DNA from: Paractinoplanes tereljensis
Lineage (GTDB): Bacteria; Actinomycetota; Actinomycetes; Mycobacteriales; Micromonosporaceae
Length of the DNA stretch: 64,000 nt
Direction: 5' to 3'
Assembly: GCF_016862435.1 (NCBI RefSeq)
Contig: NZ_BOMY01000035.1
Span: forward strand, 1-64,000
Under the pieces are notes generated by a model. The model searched no databases, had not been told where the DNA came from, and saw nothing but the letters and a program-made list of their open reading frames with translations. Made by a program: the position numbers and the translations under genes. This document shows, one piece after another, positions 1-9,126 of this stretch; position 1 is the first letter of the stretch, and each line of letters starts with the position of its first letter.

Positions 1-1215
1 CCGCATCCGGGCGCCGGCCTCGTCGATCAGGTCGATCGCCTTGTCCGGCAGGAACCGGTCCGAGATGTACCGGTCGGCCAGCGTCGCCGCCGCGACCAGG
101 GCCGCGTCGGTGATGCTGATCCGGTGGTGCGCCTCGTAACGGTCACGCAGACCCTTGAGGATCTCGATGGTGTGCGCCAGCGACGGCTCGGCCACCTGGA
201 TCGGCTGGAAGCGGCGTTCCAGCGCCTTGTCCTTCTCGACGAACTTGCGGTACTCGTCGAGGGTCGTCGCGCCGATCAGCTGCAGCTCACCCCGGGCCAG
301 CATGGGCTTGAGGATCGAGGCCGCGTCGATCGCACCCTCGGCCGCGCCCGCACCCACCAGGGTGTGGATCTCGTCGATGAACAGGATGATGTCGCCGCGC
401 GTGCCGACCTCCTTGAGCACCTTCTTCAGGCGCTCCTCGAAGTCACCGCGGTACCGCGAGCCGGCGACCAGCGACCCCATGTCCAGGGTGTAGAGCTGCT
501 TGTCCTTCAGCGTCTCGGGGACCTCGCCCTTGACGATGGCCTGGGCCAGGCCCTCCACCGCGGCGGTCTTGCCGACGCCCGGCTCGCCGGTCAGCACCGG
601 GTTGTTCTTCATCCGGCGGGACAGCACCTGCATGACCCGCTCGATTTCCTTCTCCCGGCCGATCACCGGGTCGAGCTTGCCCTCCCGGGCGGACTGGGTG
701 AGGTTCGTGCCGAACTGGTCGAGAATCGTCGACGTCGACGGCGCGGTCGGCTCGCCCGGCGCGACCGGCTCCTTGCCCTCGTAACCGGAGAGCAGCTGAT
801 TGACCTGCTGGCGGACCCGGTTGAGGTCGGCGCCGAGCTTGACCAGCACCTGGGCGGCGACGCCCTCGCCCTCACGGATCAGCCCGAGCAGGATGTGCTC
901 CGTGCCGATGTAGTTGTGCCCGAGCTGCAGCGCCTCGCGCAGCGACAGCTCCAGCACCTTCTTGGCCCGCGGCGTGAACGGGATGTGCCCGCTCGGCGCC
1001 TGCTGACCCTGGCCGATGATCTCCTCGACCTGCTGCCGGACCCCTTCGAGCGAGATGCCCAGGCTCTCCAGAGCCTTGGCGGCAACACCCTCGCCCTCGT
1101 GGATCAGGCCGAGCAGAATGTGCTCGGTCCCGATGTAGTTGTGGTTGAGCATCCGGGCCTCTTCCTGGGCCAGGACGACAACGCGACGGGCACGGTCGGT
1201 GAACCGCTCGAACAC
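1..1215 (-). CDS. clpC: ClpC-type AAA+ ATPase, N-terminal 405 residues (runs off left edge)
   Basis: ATP-dependent unfoldase that feeds substrates to ClpP in the cytoplasm. The reading frame starts at a GTG (complement of 1213-1215) giving [10 protein letters not shown], the standard ClpC/MecB start, with a GAGGACG-type ribosome site just upstream. Two Clp-N repeats each contain the [12 protein letters not shown] pattern (about residues 25-75 and 100-150). They are followed by the first AAA+ domain with Walker [10 protein letters not shown] and Walker B ILFIDEIH, then [22 protein letters not shown] at the window edge. The rest of D1, the UVR region and D2 lie outside. No frame disruption is visible. 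Divergent from the gene at 1426. Confidence 0.97.
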   Translation of the reverse strand, partial: MFERFTDRARRVVVLAQEEARMLNHNYIGTEHILLGLIHEGEGVAAKALESLGISLEGVRQQVEEIIGQGQQAPSGHIPFTPRAKKVLELSLREALQLGHNYIGTEHILLGLIREGEGVAAQVLVKLGADLNRVRQQVNQLLSGYEGKEPVAPGEPTAPSTSTILDQFGTNLTQSAREGKLDPVIGREKEIERVMQVLSRRMKNNPVLTGEPGVGKTAAVEGLAQAIVKGEVPETLKDKQLYTLDMGSLVAGSRYRGDFEERLKKVLKEVGTRGDIILFIDEIHTLVGAGAAEGAIDAASILKPMLARGELQLIGATTLDEYRKFVEKDKALERRFQPIQVAEPSLAHTIEILKGLRDRYEAHHRISITDAALVAAATLADRYISDRFLPDKAIDLIDEAGARMR

Positions 1216-1425
1216 GGAAATCACGTCCTCGCGGCGAAGCCCCACGCCCCTCGCCCAAGGAAACGCACGCGGACGCGCGGAAGTGGACAAGTGTCGCGTG
1301 CGCTGAGTCGGAGCCTCTTGGCGTTGACGCTCGGCCCGCGTGGGGGGCCTCGCTACGCTCGTGCAGGCGCGCTGCCCTCTGACCCTACCGCGACTCCGAC
1401 CTACGATGAGCGAGGGAGGACCACG

Positions 1426-2301
1426 ATGAGCGGAACCGAAGGCCGACGACCCGTACCCGATCGCGCCCGTAAACGCGCGATCCGAGCCCTGGCGGCCGAG
1501 CTCGGCGTAGCCTATTCGGTCGCTGCGCGCCTGCTCACGGCCCAGACCCCGGCGCCGGCCGAGCCGCCGCGGCCCGGTTTCCCGATCGGCGGCGACGAGC
1601 ACCGGGCCTGGATGTTCGCTGCGCGCGAACATCGCACCTTCAACGCCCGGGTGCGGGACACCCGGCTGGCCGCCGAGCTTCCGCTCGGCCGCGCGGCCCA
1701 TCTGGCCACGCGGTTCCCGCCGCTTCGCGCCACCGCCGGGATCGGTCCGCTCTATCACGGCGAAGGCCGCGAAACTGCCCTAGCCATGCTGTACGCCGTG
1801 GTAGCCCACGAATCACCACATCTGCTCCCCCCTACCGACGAACTCACCTGGGCCGCCGAACTCGGTGAGGAAACCGCCGTCGACATCGCCTGCGCCGCGG
1901 TCGACCGGGCCGCCCGGCGACTGCTCGACCTCGACCGCTGGCAACTGTGGGTCCGGGTGGAGGCCGCCCTCACCGCCGGCGAGGCCGAACGCGACCGGAA
2001 GGTCCGCGACCCGGCCATCACACTCGGCCGGGAACTGCGGTCGACCAGCCTGCGCAGCTCGCTCGACGGCACCCGGCAGATCCTCGACGCCCTCCTGGTC
2101 GAACCGCACCACTGCCACCCACCGGGCGAACGGGTGCGCGTCGGCGGCCGCCCCGGCACCGTGGTCGGCGCCGAGTGGGAGCAGGCCGGCCCACCCACCG
2201 CCTACCGGGTGCGCTTGGACGCCGAATCGGCCATCCGCACCGTGCCCCTCAACGCGCTGGCCGCCGAATCGGACGCCGAACTGGAGCCGCTCTCCAGCTA
2301 G
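1426..2301 (+). CDS. Conserved hypothetical protein, actinobacterial, 291 aa
   Basis: Function not recognised. ATG 1426 is chosen because GGGAGGA (1414-1420) sits five bases upstream; the open frame extending to 124 is antisense to clpC. The N-terminus is basic ([25 protein letters not shown]), resembling a short DNA-binding or degenerate HTH helix pair. The middle is helical and Ala/Arg rich. The last 60 residues ([19 protein letters not shown] and following) look like a small KOW/SH3-type beta barrel. No signal peptide or membrane segment. Possibly a nucleoid or regulatory protein, but that is inference only. Confidence 0.75.
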   Translation: MSGTEGRRPVPDRARKRAIRALAAELGVAYSVAARLLTAQTPAPAEPPRPGFPIGGDEHRAWMFAAREHRTFNARVRDTRLAAELPLGRAAHLATRFPPLRATAGIGPLYHGEGRETALAMLYAVVAHESPHLLPPTDELTWAAELGEETAVDIACAAVDRAARRLLDLDRWQLWVRVEAALTAGEAERDRKVRDPAITLGRELRSTSLRSSLDGTRQILDALLVEPHHCHPPGERVRVGGRPGTVVGAEWEQAGPPTAYRVRLDAESAIRTVPLNALAAESDAELEPLSS

Positions 2302-2377
2302 GGAGGGCCGAATCTGCGAATGGCGCGACAGTGCGGTGCCGGCCGTCTCGCCGGCCGGTCGCCGCCAGTTGGTCCGG

Positions 2378-2728
2378 ATGATGAATGGCCCGGCTGATTC
2401 GACTCCCGGCCGATTGCCGTCACCGTCGGCCGTCGCCGTCGTCACCGGTGATCTCCTCACCATCCGGCTGACCGGCGAGATCGACCTGGCGACCGCCACG
2501 CCACTGGGTGACCGGCTGCAGAACATGGTCGCGACCAGCCCGGCCCGCCATGTCGTGGTCGACCTCGCCGGGGTGGACTTCTGCGACGCCGCCGGAGTCC
2601 GGACGCTGGTGTCCCTGGCCACCACGGCCACCGGCCACGGCGGTTCCTTCCGCCTGCACGGGGCCCGCCCGCACATCGTGTGGCTGCTCACCACACTCCA
2701 GGCGGCCCACCTCCTCGCCGCGGCCTAG
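2378..2728 (+). CDS. STAS-domain anti-sigma factor antagonist-like protein
   Basis: A 116-residue single-domain STAS protein. The pattern LTIRLTGEIDLATATPLGDRL, then HVVVDLAGVDFCDAAGVRTLVSLA, matches SpoIIAA/RsbV-type antagonists, with the phosphorylatable position expected at the D-A-A-G or D-S-x-G site. Here the usual Ser is replaced by Ala (FCDAAGVR), so classical switching by a serine-kinase anti-sigma factor may not operate. ATG 2378 (followed directly by a second ATG at 2381) is preferred; GTG 2336 in the same frame is possible and is nearer the GGGAGGG at 2301-2307. No partner kinase or sigma factor is adjacent. Confidence 0.8.
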   Translation: MMNGPADSTPGRLPSPSAVAVVTGDLLTIRLTGEIDLATATPLGDRLQNMVATSPARHVVVDLAGVDFCDAAGVRTLVSLATTATGHGGSFRLHGARPHIVWLLTTLQAAHLLAAA

Positions 2729-2765
2729 TCTCGCGGGGAGCGGGGAGCGGGAAAGGGGTGGGCGG

Positions 2766-3452
2766 ATGGATCCACGGCTTCGCGGAGCGGTCGACGCGAG
2801 TGTGGGCTGGTACGAAGATCTCTGCACCCTGCACGGCGTCGGGTCGGTGCTGGTCGACGGACTCTGGAGCGCGCTCGGCACGCCCCCGCCGCTGCACTCG
2901 GACGCGGTGGTCGTCGAGCCGGCCGTGACCGCCGATCAGGTCCTCGCCCGCCTCGAGGGCCGCGATCGCGGCGGGGTGAAGGACAGCTTCGCGACCATGG
3001 ATCTGTCCGGCGACGGCCTGGGGCTGCTGTTCTCGGCCACCTGGATCCACCGCCCGGCCGCGCCGCCCGGCATGCCGGCCGGGTGGGCCGCCGTGACCAG
3101 CCCCGCGGAGCTCTTCGCCTGGACCGGCCGGCACGACACCCGGGACGTGCTGTTGCCGCCATTGCTGCAGCGCGCGCACTTCCGCATCCTGGCCCGGTAC
3201 GCCGACGATCGGATCGTGGCCGGCGCGGTCGCCCGGCTCGGCAGCGGCACCGTCGACCTGTCGAACGTCTACGCCGTACCCGGGCATGGGGTTGATTGGG
3301 CCGAGTTGGCCGCGGTGGCCGGCGCGTTCTTCCCCGGCCGGCCGCTCGTCGGTTACGAACGTGGGGAGGCGCTAGCCGCCGCCCTGGCCGGCGGGTTCGC
3401 ACCGGTCGGCGACCTGCGGGTCTGGGTCCGGCCGGCGGTCACGGCTCCCTGA
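2766..3452 (+). CDS. GNAT-like acetyltransferase-family protein
   Basis: 228 residues from ATG 2766 behind a GGGTGGGCGG purine stretch. The region from about residue 125 (HFRILARYADDRIVAGAVARLGSGTVDLSNVYAV) to the end (FAPVGDLRVWVRP) has the strand order of a degenerate GNAT fold, with GYERGEALAAALAGGFAPVGDLRVWV corresponding to the last helix and strand. A clear acetyl-CoA P-loop (RxxGxG/A) is not obvious, so the activity may be lost or altered. The 3' end overlaps the convergent PPOX gene by 14 bp. Confidence 0.65.
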   Translation: MDPRLRGAVDASVGWYEDLCTLHGVGSVLVDGLWSALGTPPPLHSDAVVVEPAVTADQVLARLEGRDRGGVKDSFATMDLSGDGLGLLFSATWIHRPAAPPGMPAGWAAVTSPAELFAWTGRHDTRDVLLPPLLQRAHFRILARYADDRIVAGAVARLGSGTVDLSNVYAVPGHGVDWAELAAVAGAFFPGRPLVGYERGEALAAALAGGFAPVGDLRVWVRPAVTAP

Positions 3453-4476
3453 CGTCGTCGTAGCCCTCTTTCCGCAGGCCGGAGCGGTAGGCGCGGTTCA
3501 TCACCGGGCGCAGCAACCGGGTGAGTCCGGGAATCGCCGCCATCGCCCGCATCAGGACGGCCGGTGGACCGCTGGTGGCGAGGGCGAGATGCTTCCCCGC
3601 TATCGCGAGCAGGTCCGGGGCCGTGGCGCGGTCCAGGTGCGTGCCGGGATCCCACAGCCGCGCGCCGGTCACCGCCTCGTTGCCGATCATCTCGGCCTGC
3701 TCGACGTCGATGAGCAGGGCCGCGTGCGGCGGCATCCCGCGCAGCGCCATGGTTTCCAGCAGGTCGGGATCGGTGGTGATCGCGCCGCGGCCGCGGACGT
3801 GCAGCACCTCGTCGCGTCCGGGGAGCAGCGCGGCGAACGAGAGCCGGTCGTCCTGCAGCAGGTTGTGCAGGGTGTCGGCGCGCCGGTTGCCCTTCCGGTC
3901 CGGGATGACGATCGTGCGGTCGCCCACCATCCGGGCCACCGTCGAGCGGTCACCGCGCGGGCTGGTGTCGCTTCCACCGGACGCGTCCCAGCTGGACAGC
4001 GCGAGGAACGGCGACGCCGCCAGGAACTCGGCGATCCCGGTGGGCGAAGCGGGCGGGGCCGGTGGCTTCCAGAGGCGGGACCGGAGGATGGCTTGGGCGC
4101 AATGGACGTACGCCTCCTGGATCTTGATGGTTGTCTGTTGGCCTTTTCGGGTGGTCACCGTGCCGTTGACGCGCAGGAGTTCGCCGACGCCGGGCAGAAG
4201 GAAGAAGAACGAGACCGGGCCGTACGGGGTGGCGGGCTCGGTGAGGTCGAACGAGATTCGCGTGGGTGAATGGACGCGGACGAACCCCGGGACCCCGCCG
4301 ATGAAGGTCGTCCGGCTGGTGCCGGCGGCGTCCCGATAACCGAAGGCCGCGAGCGGGCTGAGGGCGAGGATGGCGCGGCAGCCCTCGTCCAGCGCGCTGA
4401 CCTGCTTCAGCATGATCATCGGTGCCGGCCGGCCGACCAGAGCCTCGATCATCGGACTTCTACTTTCGCTGCTCAC
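3439..4476 (-). CDS. Pyridoxamine 5'-phosphate oxidase (PPOX) family flavoprotein, tandem split-barrel
   Basis: 345 residues. Two related modules are visible: the N-terminal half has TSRTTFIGGVPGFVRV and FFLLPGVGELLRVNGTV, and the C-terminal half has DTSPRGD, RKGNRRADTLHNLL and ALLPGRDEVLHVRGRG. The shared LLPGxxExLxVxG block shows an internal duplication of the FMN-binding split barrel. The family is flavin-linked and cytoplasmic; the substrate is unknown. It is divergent from a TetR gene across 68 bp that contain an inverted repeat, so control by that regulator is likely. Confidence 0.85.
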   Translation of the reverse strand: MSSESRSPMIEALVGRPAPMIMLKQVSALDEGCRAILALSPLAAFGYRDAAGTSRTTFIGGVPGFVRVHSPTRISFDLTEPATPYGPVSFFFLLPGVGELLRVNGTVTTRKGQQTTIKIQEAYVHCAQAILRSRLWKPPAPPASPTGIAEFLAASPFLALSSWDASGGSDTSPRGDRSTVARMVGDRTIVIPDRKGNRRADTLHNLLQDDRLSFAALLPGRDEVLHVRGRGAITTDPDLLETMALRGMPPHAALLIDVEQAEMIGNEAVTGARLWDPGTHLDRATAPDLLAIAGKHLALATSGPPAVLMRAMAAIPGLTRLLRPVMNRAYRSGLRKEGYDDVREP

Positions 4477-4480
4477 ACCA

Positions 4481-4500
4481 CTATTGTGAGCAATAGCTCA
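4481..4500. promoter_or_regulatory. Inverted-repeat operator between PPOX gene and TetR gene
   Basis: CTATTG-TGAG-CAATAG (4481-4496) is a perfect 6-bp inverted repeat, and overlapping it TGAGC-AATA-GCTCA (4487-4500) is a perfect 5-bp one. The pair sits centrally in the divergent intergenic space, as expected for an autoregulating TetR protein. Promoter hexamers were not resolved. Confidence 0.7.
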
Positions 4501-4544
4501 GTTCTCTGGCTACTCGCTTTTCGCGCCTTCGAGGAGGGTCCCGG

Positions 4545-5165
4545 ATGCCGCCGGCCGACCGCCGTCTTCAGCCACGTCGCAGCCCTCGCCAGGTCCGCGC
4601 CGAGCTCACCCGCGAGCGCATACTCACCGCGGCTGCTCACGTTTTCGCCGAACACGGCTACGCCGCCGGCACCACCAACCGCATCGCCGAGCGGGCGCGG
4701 ATCTCGATCGGTTCGCTGTATCAGTACTTCCCGAACAAGGACGCCATCCTGGCCAAGCTGCTGGTCCAGCACATCGACCGCGGCACCTGGACGGCCGCCG
4801 ACGGGCTGGACCTCTCCCCCGGCACCCTGGAGGCCACGGTGCGGGCGCTGGTCCGCGACGCCATCGACAACCACAGCGACGACCCGCAGCTGCTCCGCAT
4901 CATGATCGAGCAGGCCCCGGTGTCGGCCGAACTGATCGAGACGATCGACCGGCACGGCGAGATGCGCACCGCCCAGGTGCGCGACGTCCTGGCCCGGCAC
5001 CCGGACGTCCAGGTGCGCGACCTGGCCACCGCCGCCGAACTGATCATGTTCACCGTGGAGATGAACATCCACAAGCTGATGGCCGCCCCGCGCACCATCC
5101 CGATCGAGACCGTCGAGAGCGAGCTTGTCGACATGCTCACCCGCTATCTGCGCGGCGATCGGTAG
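4545..5165 (+). CDS. TetR/AcrR family transcriptional regulator
   Basis: 206 residues. The N-terminal DNA-binding region is canonical: LTRERILTAAAHVFAEHGYAAGTTNRIAERARISIGSLYQYFPNKDAILAKLL (residues about 20-70). The variable C-terminal ligand domain carries QLLRIMIEQAPVSAELIETID. Divergent from the PPOX gene and probably its repressor through the palindrome at 4481-4500. The following alpha/beta hydrolase begins 26 bp downstream on the same strand and may be cotranscribed. Confidence 0.93.
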   Translation: MPPADRRLQPRRSPRQVRAELTRERILTAAAHVFAEHGYAAGTTNRIAERARISIGSLYQYFPNKDAILAKLLVQHIDRGTWTAADGLDLSPGTLEATVRALVRDAIDNHSDDPQLLRIMIEQAPVSAELIETIDRHGEMRTAQVRDVLARHPDVQVRDLATAAELIMFTVEMNIHKLMAAPRTIPIETVESELVDMLTRYLRGDR

Positions 5166-5191
5166 CGGCCGCGCTTTACCTATGGCCCATC

Positions 5192-6085
5192 ATGGGCGGC
5201 ATGGCCATCACTCCGTTCGGCATTGCCTATGACCACGTCTCGGGGGCCGGCGGCACGCCGGTCGTGCTGGTGCACGCCGGGGTTGCCGATCGGCGGATGT
5301 GGGAGCCGCAATGGGCGGCGATCGGCCGGGAGCGCGACGCCGTGCGGCTCGACCTGCGGGGCTTCGGCGAGTCGGCGGCGCGGCCGGACGGAACGCTCTC
5401 GCACGTCGACGACGTCCTCGCCACGCTCGCCCACCTCGGCATCGACCGATGCCACCTGGTCGCCTCGTCGATGGGGGCCGGCGTCGCCGCCGAGGTCGCC
5501 CTGACCGCGCCGCAGCTGGTGCGGTCGCTGCTGCTCGCCCCGCCGGGCGGCAGCCTGCTCGCCGAGCTGACCGACGACCTCAAGGCCTTCTTCGACGCCG
5601 AGCGCAGCGCCCTGGCCGCCGGCGACCTCGAGGCCGCCGTCGAGGCCAACATCAAAACCTGGGTGATCGGTCCGGGCCGAGATCCGGCCGAGGTCAACCC
5701 CCAATTCCAAGATGCCGTACGCCGGATGCAGCGCCGAGCCTTCGAGATCAACGACACCTGGGCGGACGTCGACGAGGCCGAACTCGACCCACCGGCGCTG
5801 GAGCGGCTGGCCGATCTCAAGGTGCCGACCCTGATCCTGATCGGCGGCCACGACCTCGCCACCACCCACGACTCCGCCGACCGGTTGAGCGCGGGCCTGG
5901 CCGAGGTCCGCCGGGTCGACTGGCCGGACGTAGCCCACCTCCCGTCCCTGGAACAGCCGGAAAGATTCCTGACCCTGCTCCGCGAATGGCTTGATAGCGT
6001 CGGAGATCGCAGTGACGCTTCTCAATCCCTCGGGGGGCTCGGATGGCAATCCGCAGACGGACAGCAGCGGCCGCCGCAGCGCTGA
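5192..6085 (+). CDS. Alpha/beta hydrolase
   Basis: 297 residues, cytoplasmic. The N-terminus has the oxyanion segment VVLVHAGVADRRMW, then LDLRGFGESA, and the nucleophile elbow VASSMGAGVA, where the central Ser of S-S-M-G is the nucleophile in a small-x-Ser-x-Gly variant. The acid is probably the Asp in LILIGGHDLATTH and the base the His in DWPDVAHLPSLEQPERF. Start ATG 5192; ATG 5201 is an alternative. The last 43 bp overlap the start of the next gene in another frame, and the C-terminal 20 residues may therefore be a non-conserved tail. Confidence 0.9.
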   Translation: MGGMAITPFGIAYDHVSGAGGTPVVLVHAGVADRRMWEPQWAAIGRERDAVRLDLRGFGESAARPDGTLSHVDDVLATLAHLGIDRCHLVASSMGAGVAAEVALTAPQLVRSLLLAPPGGSLLAELTDDLKAFFDAERSALAAGDLEAAVEANIKTWVIGPGRDPAEVNPQFQDAVRRMQRRAFEINDTWADVDEAELDPPALERLADLKVPTLILIGGHDLATTHDSADRLSAGLAEVRRVDWPDVAHLPSLEQPERFLTLLREWLDSVGDRSDASQSLGGLGWQSADGQQRPPQR

Positions 6086-7815
6086 TCACGCTGGCGACTC
6101 TCGCGATAGGCGGCCCGGCCGAGGCCGCCGGCCCGCCGCCGGGTGTCACCCACGAGCAGAACCCACGCGTACCAGAGGGTGCGGTGTGGACGGAGGCCTA
6201 CTTCCCGTCCGCCGACCACAGTGGAGTCGAGCTGCACGCCGACGTCCTCCGCCCGGCCGGCCTGCCGGCCCACGCCCGTACCCCGGTGATCCTGGCCGTC
6301 GGCCCCTACTTCGGCCACGCGGGCCAGACCGGGCCGGAGGGCTGGGCCCAGACCGGCCCGTCCAGCCGGTTCGCCGACTTCACCAGCGGCACCGGCCTGT
6401 TCGCCCGCGGCTACACCTACGTCATGGTCGACCTGCGCGGCTTCGGCGGAAGCACCGGCTGCCTCGACTGGGTCGGCCCGGGTGAGCAGGCCGACGTCAA
6501 GGCCGCGATCCAGTGGGTGGCGACCCGCCCGTGGTCGACCGGCAGGGTCGGCATGTACGGCAAGTCGTACGACGCCGTGACCGGCCTGGTCGGCAACAAC
6601 CTCCGCCTGGGCGCGCTGAAGGCGGTGGTGGCCCAGGAGCCGGTCTGGAACATGTACAACTACCTGTTCAGCAACGCCGTCCCCCGGCCCAACGTGACCG
6701 GCACCCCGAACGCCTACAACAGCATCGCCACGATGGCGGCCCTGCCCGACGACAGCGCCCGCTACACGGCAAATGCCACCTACGAGACGGCCCACCCCGA
6801 GTGCCTCACCGACAACCTGACGAACAACAACAATCCGGACCTCGACTCGTCCTACTGGCGCGCCCGCAACCTCGCCGCGCAGGCCCGGGGCACCAGCACC
6901 CCGCTGTTCGTCACCCAGGGCTTCATCGAGAACAACACCAAGCCCGAGGACGCCGAGGAATACCTGGACAACCACCACGGCGTGGAGCGTGGCTGGCTGG
7001 GCCAGTGGGAGCACGTCCGCGGCAACGAGACCAACGGCCAGGGCCAGTTGCTGCAGGGCCGCGCCGGCTTCTTCGACGAGGTCATGCGCTTCTACGACCA
7101 CTATCTCAAGGGCATCCGCCCGCAGGTGCAGGACCCGGCCTTCGCGATCGAGGACAACACCGCCGCGTGGCGCGCACAGTCGAGCTGGCCCACCCCGTCT
7201 TACAAAACCAGGGCAAATCTTTCCGGCGGAGCGTACGTCGATGACGGCGTCGCCTCGGCACTGGCAGCCCCGGCCGACCAGCCGTGGGACATGGAGCACT
7301 ACACCGACCCGGTGACCCTGCCGGCCGGTCAGAGCTTCGCGGACGACACCCACAGCTACTTCAGCTGGTCGACGCCGACCACGTCAGCCATCCGGATCAC
7401 CGCCACACCGCGGCTCACGCTGCACGCCAGTGCGCCCGGCAACGTGCTGGTCCGCCTGTGGGACGTCGCTCCGGGCGGGACCGCGGTGATGTTCGACGAG
7501 AACGTCTCGCTGATCGAGCAGGCCGGCCGGGTTGCGTTCGACCTGAAGTCCACCGACTGGACCATCGCCGAAGGCCACCAGCTCGGCGTACAGATCGGGA
7601 CGATCGGCAGCGGCAGCTGGCGGGACACCCCGACCGGCAACACGATCACGGTGACCCGGGCGCGGCTCGATCTCGCGCTGCAGAACCCCCGGTTCGACGT
7701 GCCGACCCAGGGCGGCCGGTCCCCGTTCCTGGACACCTATCTCCGGCAGTACACCCGGACGCTCACCGGCGTCGGTACGGGCACCTTCTCGCTCTCCCCA
7801 CAAAAAGATCGATAG
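6043..7815 (+). CDS. Secreted CocE/NonD family hydrolase (X-Pro dipeptidyl-peptidase S15-like)
   Basis: 590 residues. A signal peptide (MAIRRRTAAAAAALITLATLAIGGPAEAAG) indicates export. The S15/CocE fold is shown by VELHADVLRP, VMVDLRGFGGSTG, the nucleophile motif GKSYD with Ser175, and a C-terminal jelly-roll (NVLVRLWDVAPGGTAVMFDEN onward) typical of X-Pro peptidases and cocaine esterase. The family hydrolyses acyl or prolyl bonds; the natural substrate cannot be inferred. GGGGGG six bases before ATG 6043 supports the start. Overlaps the upstream hydrolase and is probably cotranscribed with it. Confidence 0.92.
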   Translation: MAIRRRTAAAAAALITLATLAIGGPAEAAGPPPGVTHEQNPRVPEGAVWTEAYFPSADHSGVELHADVLRPAGLPAHARTPVILAVGPYFGHAGQTGPEGWAQTGPSSRFADFTSGTGLFARGYTYVMVDLRGFGGSTGCLDWVGPGEQADVKAAIQWVATRPWSTGRVGMYGKSYDAVTGLVGNNLRLGALKAVVAQEPVWNMYNYLFSNAVPRPNVTGTPNAYNSIATMAALPDDSARYTANATYETAHPECLTDNLTNNNNPDLDSSYWRARNLAAQARGTSTPLFVTQGFIENNTKPEDAEEYLDNHHGVERGWLGQWEHVRGNETNGQGQLLQGRAGFFDEVMRFYDHYLKGIRPQVQDPAFAIEDNTAAWRAQSSWPTPSYKTRANLSGGAYVDDGVASALAAPADQPWDMEHYTDPVTLPAGQSFADDTHSYFSWSTPTTSAIRITATPRLTLHASAPGNVLVRLWDVAPGGTAVMFDENVSLIEQAGRVAFDLKSTDWTIAEGHQLGVQIGTIGSGSWRDTPTGNTITVTRARLDLALQNPRFDVPTQGGRSPFLDTYLRQYTRTLTGVGTGTFSLSPQKDR

Positions 7816-7865
7816 CGGAGGTAACCTTTCCGGCCTCAGCCACGTCATCTTCAATGCGGCCATCG

Positions 7866-9122
7866 ATGACGCCGGACCCCTCGATTGCGAGTGCCATGAT
7901 TGAGCGACGCAAGGTAATCCTCGGGACGCTGGGCGTCGCCGCCGCGGCGGCGACCGTCGGTGGTTCCGCGCCGAGCTCGGCAAGCGCCGAAACCAAGACG
8001 GGCGCCGACCTGGACGAGAAGGCCAGCGCGCCGATCGTGCCGGTCCGGCTGAGCGTGACCCCGGGCAGCGGGTCCAGGACGGTGTCCCCGTCGACCCCGA
8101 TCGTCGTCACCGTGCGCGACGGCGCCCTGCAGACGGTCGCCGTCACCAGCGGCACGACGCACATCTCCGGTTCGGTGCAGGACGACGGGTCCTGGCGGTC
8201 CACCGGAAAGCTGGCCTACGGCAAGACGTACCAGGTGGTGGTGACCGCGACCGACAGTGCGGGCACGGCCACCGAGGAGAAGTCCAGCTTCACCACGGTG
8301 AAACCGCAACACCTCATCGAGACGACCTTCCGGGCCAACGCGATGAGCTCGCTGAAGAAGGGCCAGGCGTACGGCGCGGGCCAGCCGGTGATCATCGCGT
8401 TCAGCCGCGCCGTCAACAAGAAGGCCGCCGAGAAGGCCATCGAGATCACCACCTCGCCCGCCATCGAGGGCAAGTTCTACTGGAAAGACGGCAAGACCGT
8501 GCACTGGCGCCCGGCGAAGTACTGGGCCGGCGGCACCTCGATCACGGTCGACGTCAACCTGTTCGGCGTCCGGCTCGGCAACGGCGTCTACGGCGAGAAA
8601 AATGCGTCGACCCGGTTCACCATCGGCCGTCAGCTGATCGCGATCACCGACAACAAGACCCACCTCACCAAGGTCTACATCAACGGCAAACTCGTTCGTA
8701 CGATGAAGTCCAGTCTCGGTAAGGGCGGCTCGACCACCGGCGCGAACGGCGAGCACATCAGTTACTGGACGACCGGTGGCCCGCACGTGGTGCTGTCCAA
8801 GGAGCGCGTGCACAGCATGAGCTCGGCCAGTTACGGCATCACCGACCCGAACGACCCGAACTACTACGGGGCCGAGGACATCGAGTACTGCACCCGGATC
8901 ACCTACTCCGGCGAGTTCCTGCACGCGGCCCCTTGGAACCACTCCCTGGGCCGGGCCAACCTGTCGCACGGCTGCGTCAACCTGAGCGTGTCCGACGCCA
9001 AGTGGGTCTACGAGAACTTCCTGCTCGGCGACGTCGTCGACGTCACCAACAGCCCGCGGAAGCTGCAGATCTGGAACGGCCTCGGCGACTGGACCGTGGC
9101 GTTCGACAAGTACGGCGCCTGA
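7866..9122 (+). CDS. L,D-transpeptidase with two Ig-like domains (LdtMt2 type)
   Basis: 418 residues from ATG 7866; ATG 7854 and ATG 7896 are in frame and the last would give a compact Tat-like leader (M-I-E-R-R-K-V-I-L-G). After the export signal come two bacterial Ig-like domains (about 57-145 and 148-253), then a YkuD catalytic domain (255-385) with His353 and the SHGCVNLSVSDAKW block carrying catalytic Cys370. It forms 3-3 peptide cross-links in peptidoglycan or attaches proteins to it, outside the membrane. The domain order is that of mycobacterial LdtMt2. Only 4 bp separate it from the convergent VOC gene. Confidence 0.93.
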   Translation: MTPDPSIASAMIERRKVILGTLGVAAAAATVGGSAPSSASAETKTGADLDEKASAPIVPVRLSVTPGSGSRTVSPSTPIVVTVRDGALQTVAVTSGTTHISGSVQDDGSWRSTGKLAYGKTYQVVVTATDSAGTATEEKSSFTTVKPQHLIETTFRANAMSSLKKGQAYGAGQPVIIAFSRAVNKKAAEKAIEITTSPAIEGKFYWKDGKTVHWRPAKYWAGGTSITVDVNLFGVRLGNGVYGEKNASTRFTIGRQLIAITDNKTHLTKVYINGKLVRTMKSSLGKGGSTTGANGEHISYWTTGGPHVVLSKERVHSMSSASYGITDPNDPNYYGAEDIEYCTRITYSGEFLHAAPWNHSLGRANLSHGCVNLSVSDAKWVYENFLLGDVVDVTNSPRKLQIWNGLGDWTVAFDKYGA

Positions 9123-9126
9123 CCGG

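Noticed and set aside
1316-1362. TTGACG/TACGCT promoter before the gene at 1426
   Set aside because: The spacer between the hexamers is about 24 bases, too long for a normal promoter.
124-1425. Long plus-strand open frame continuing into the gene at 1426
   Set aside because: It is antisense to clpC, whose minus-strand protein has unmistakable Clp-N and AAA+ motifs; the ribosome site fixes the real start at 1426.
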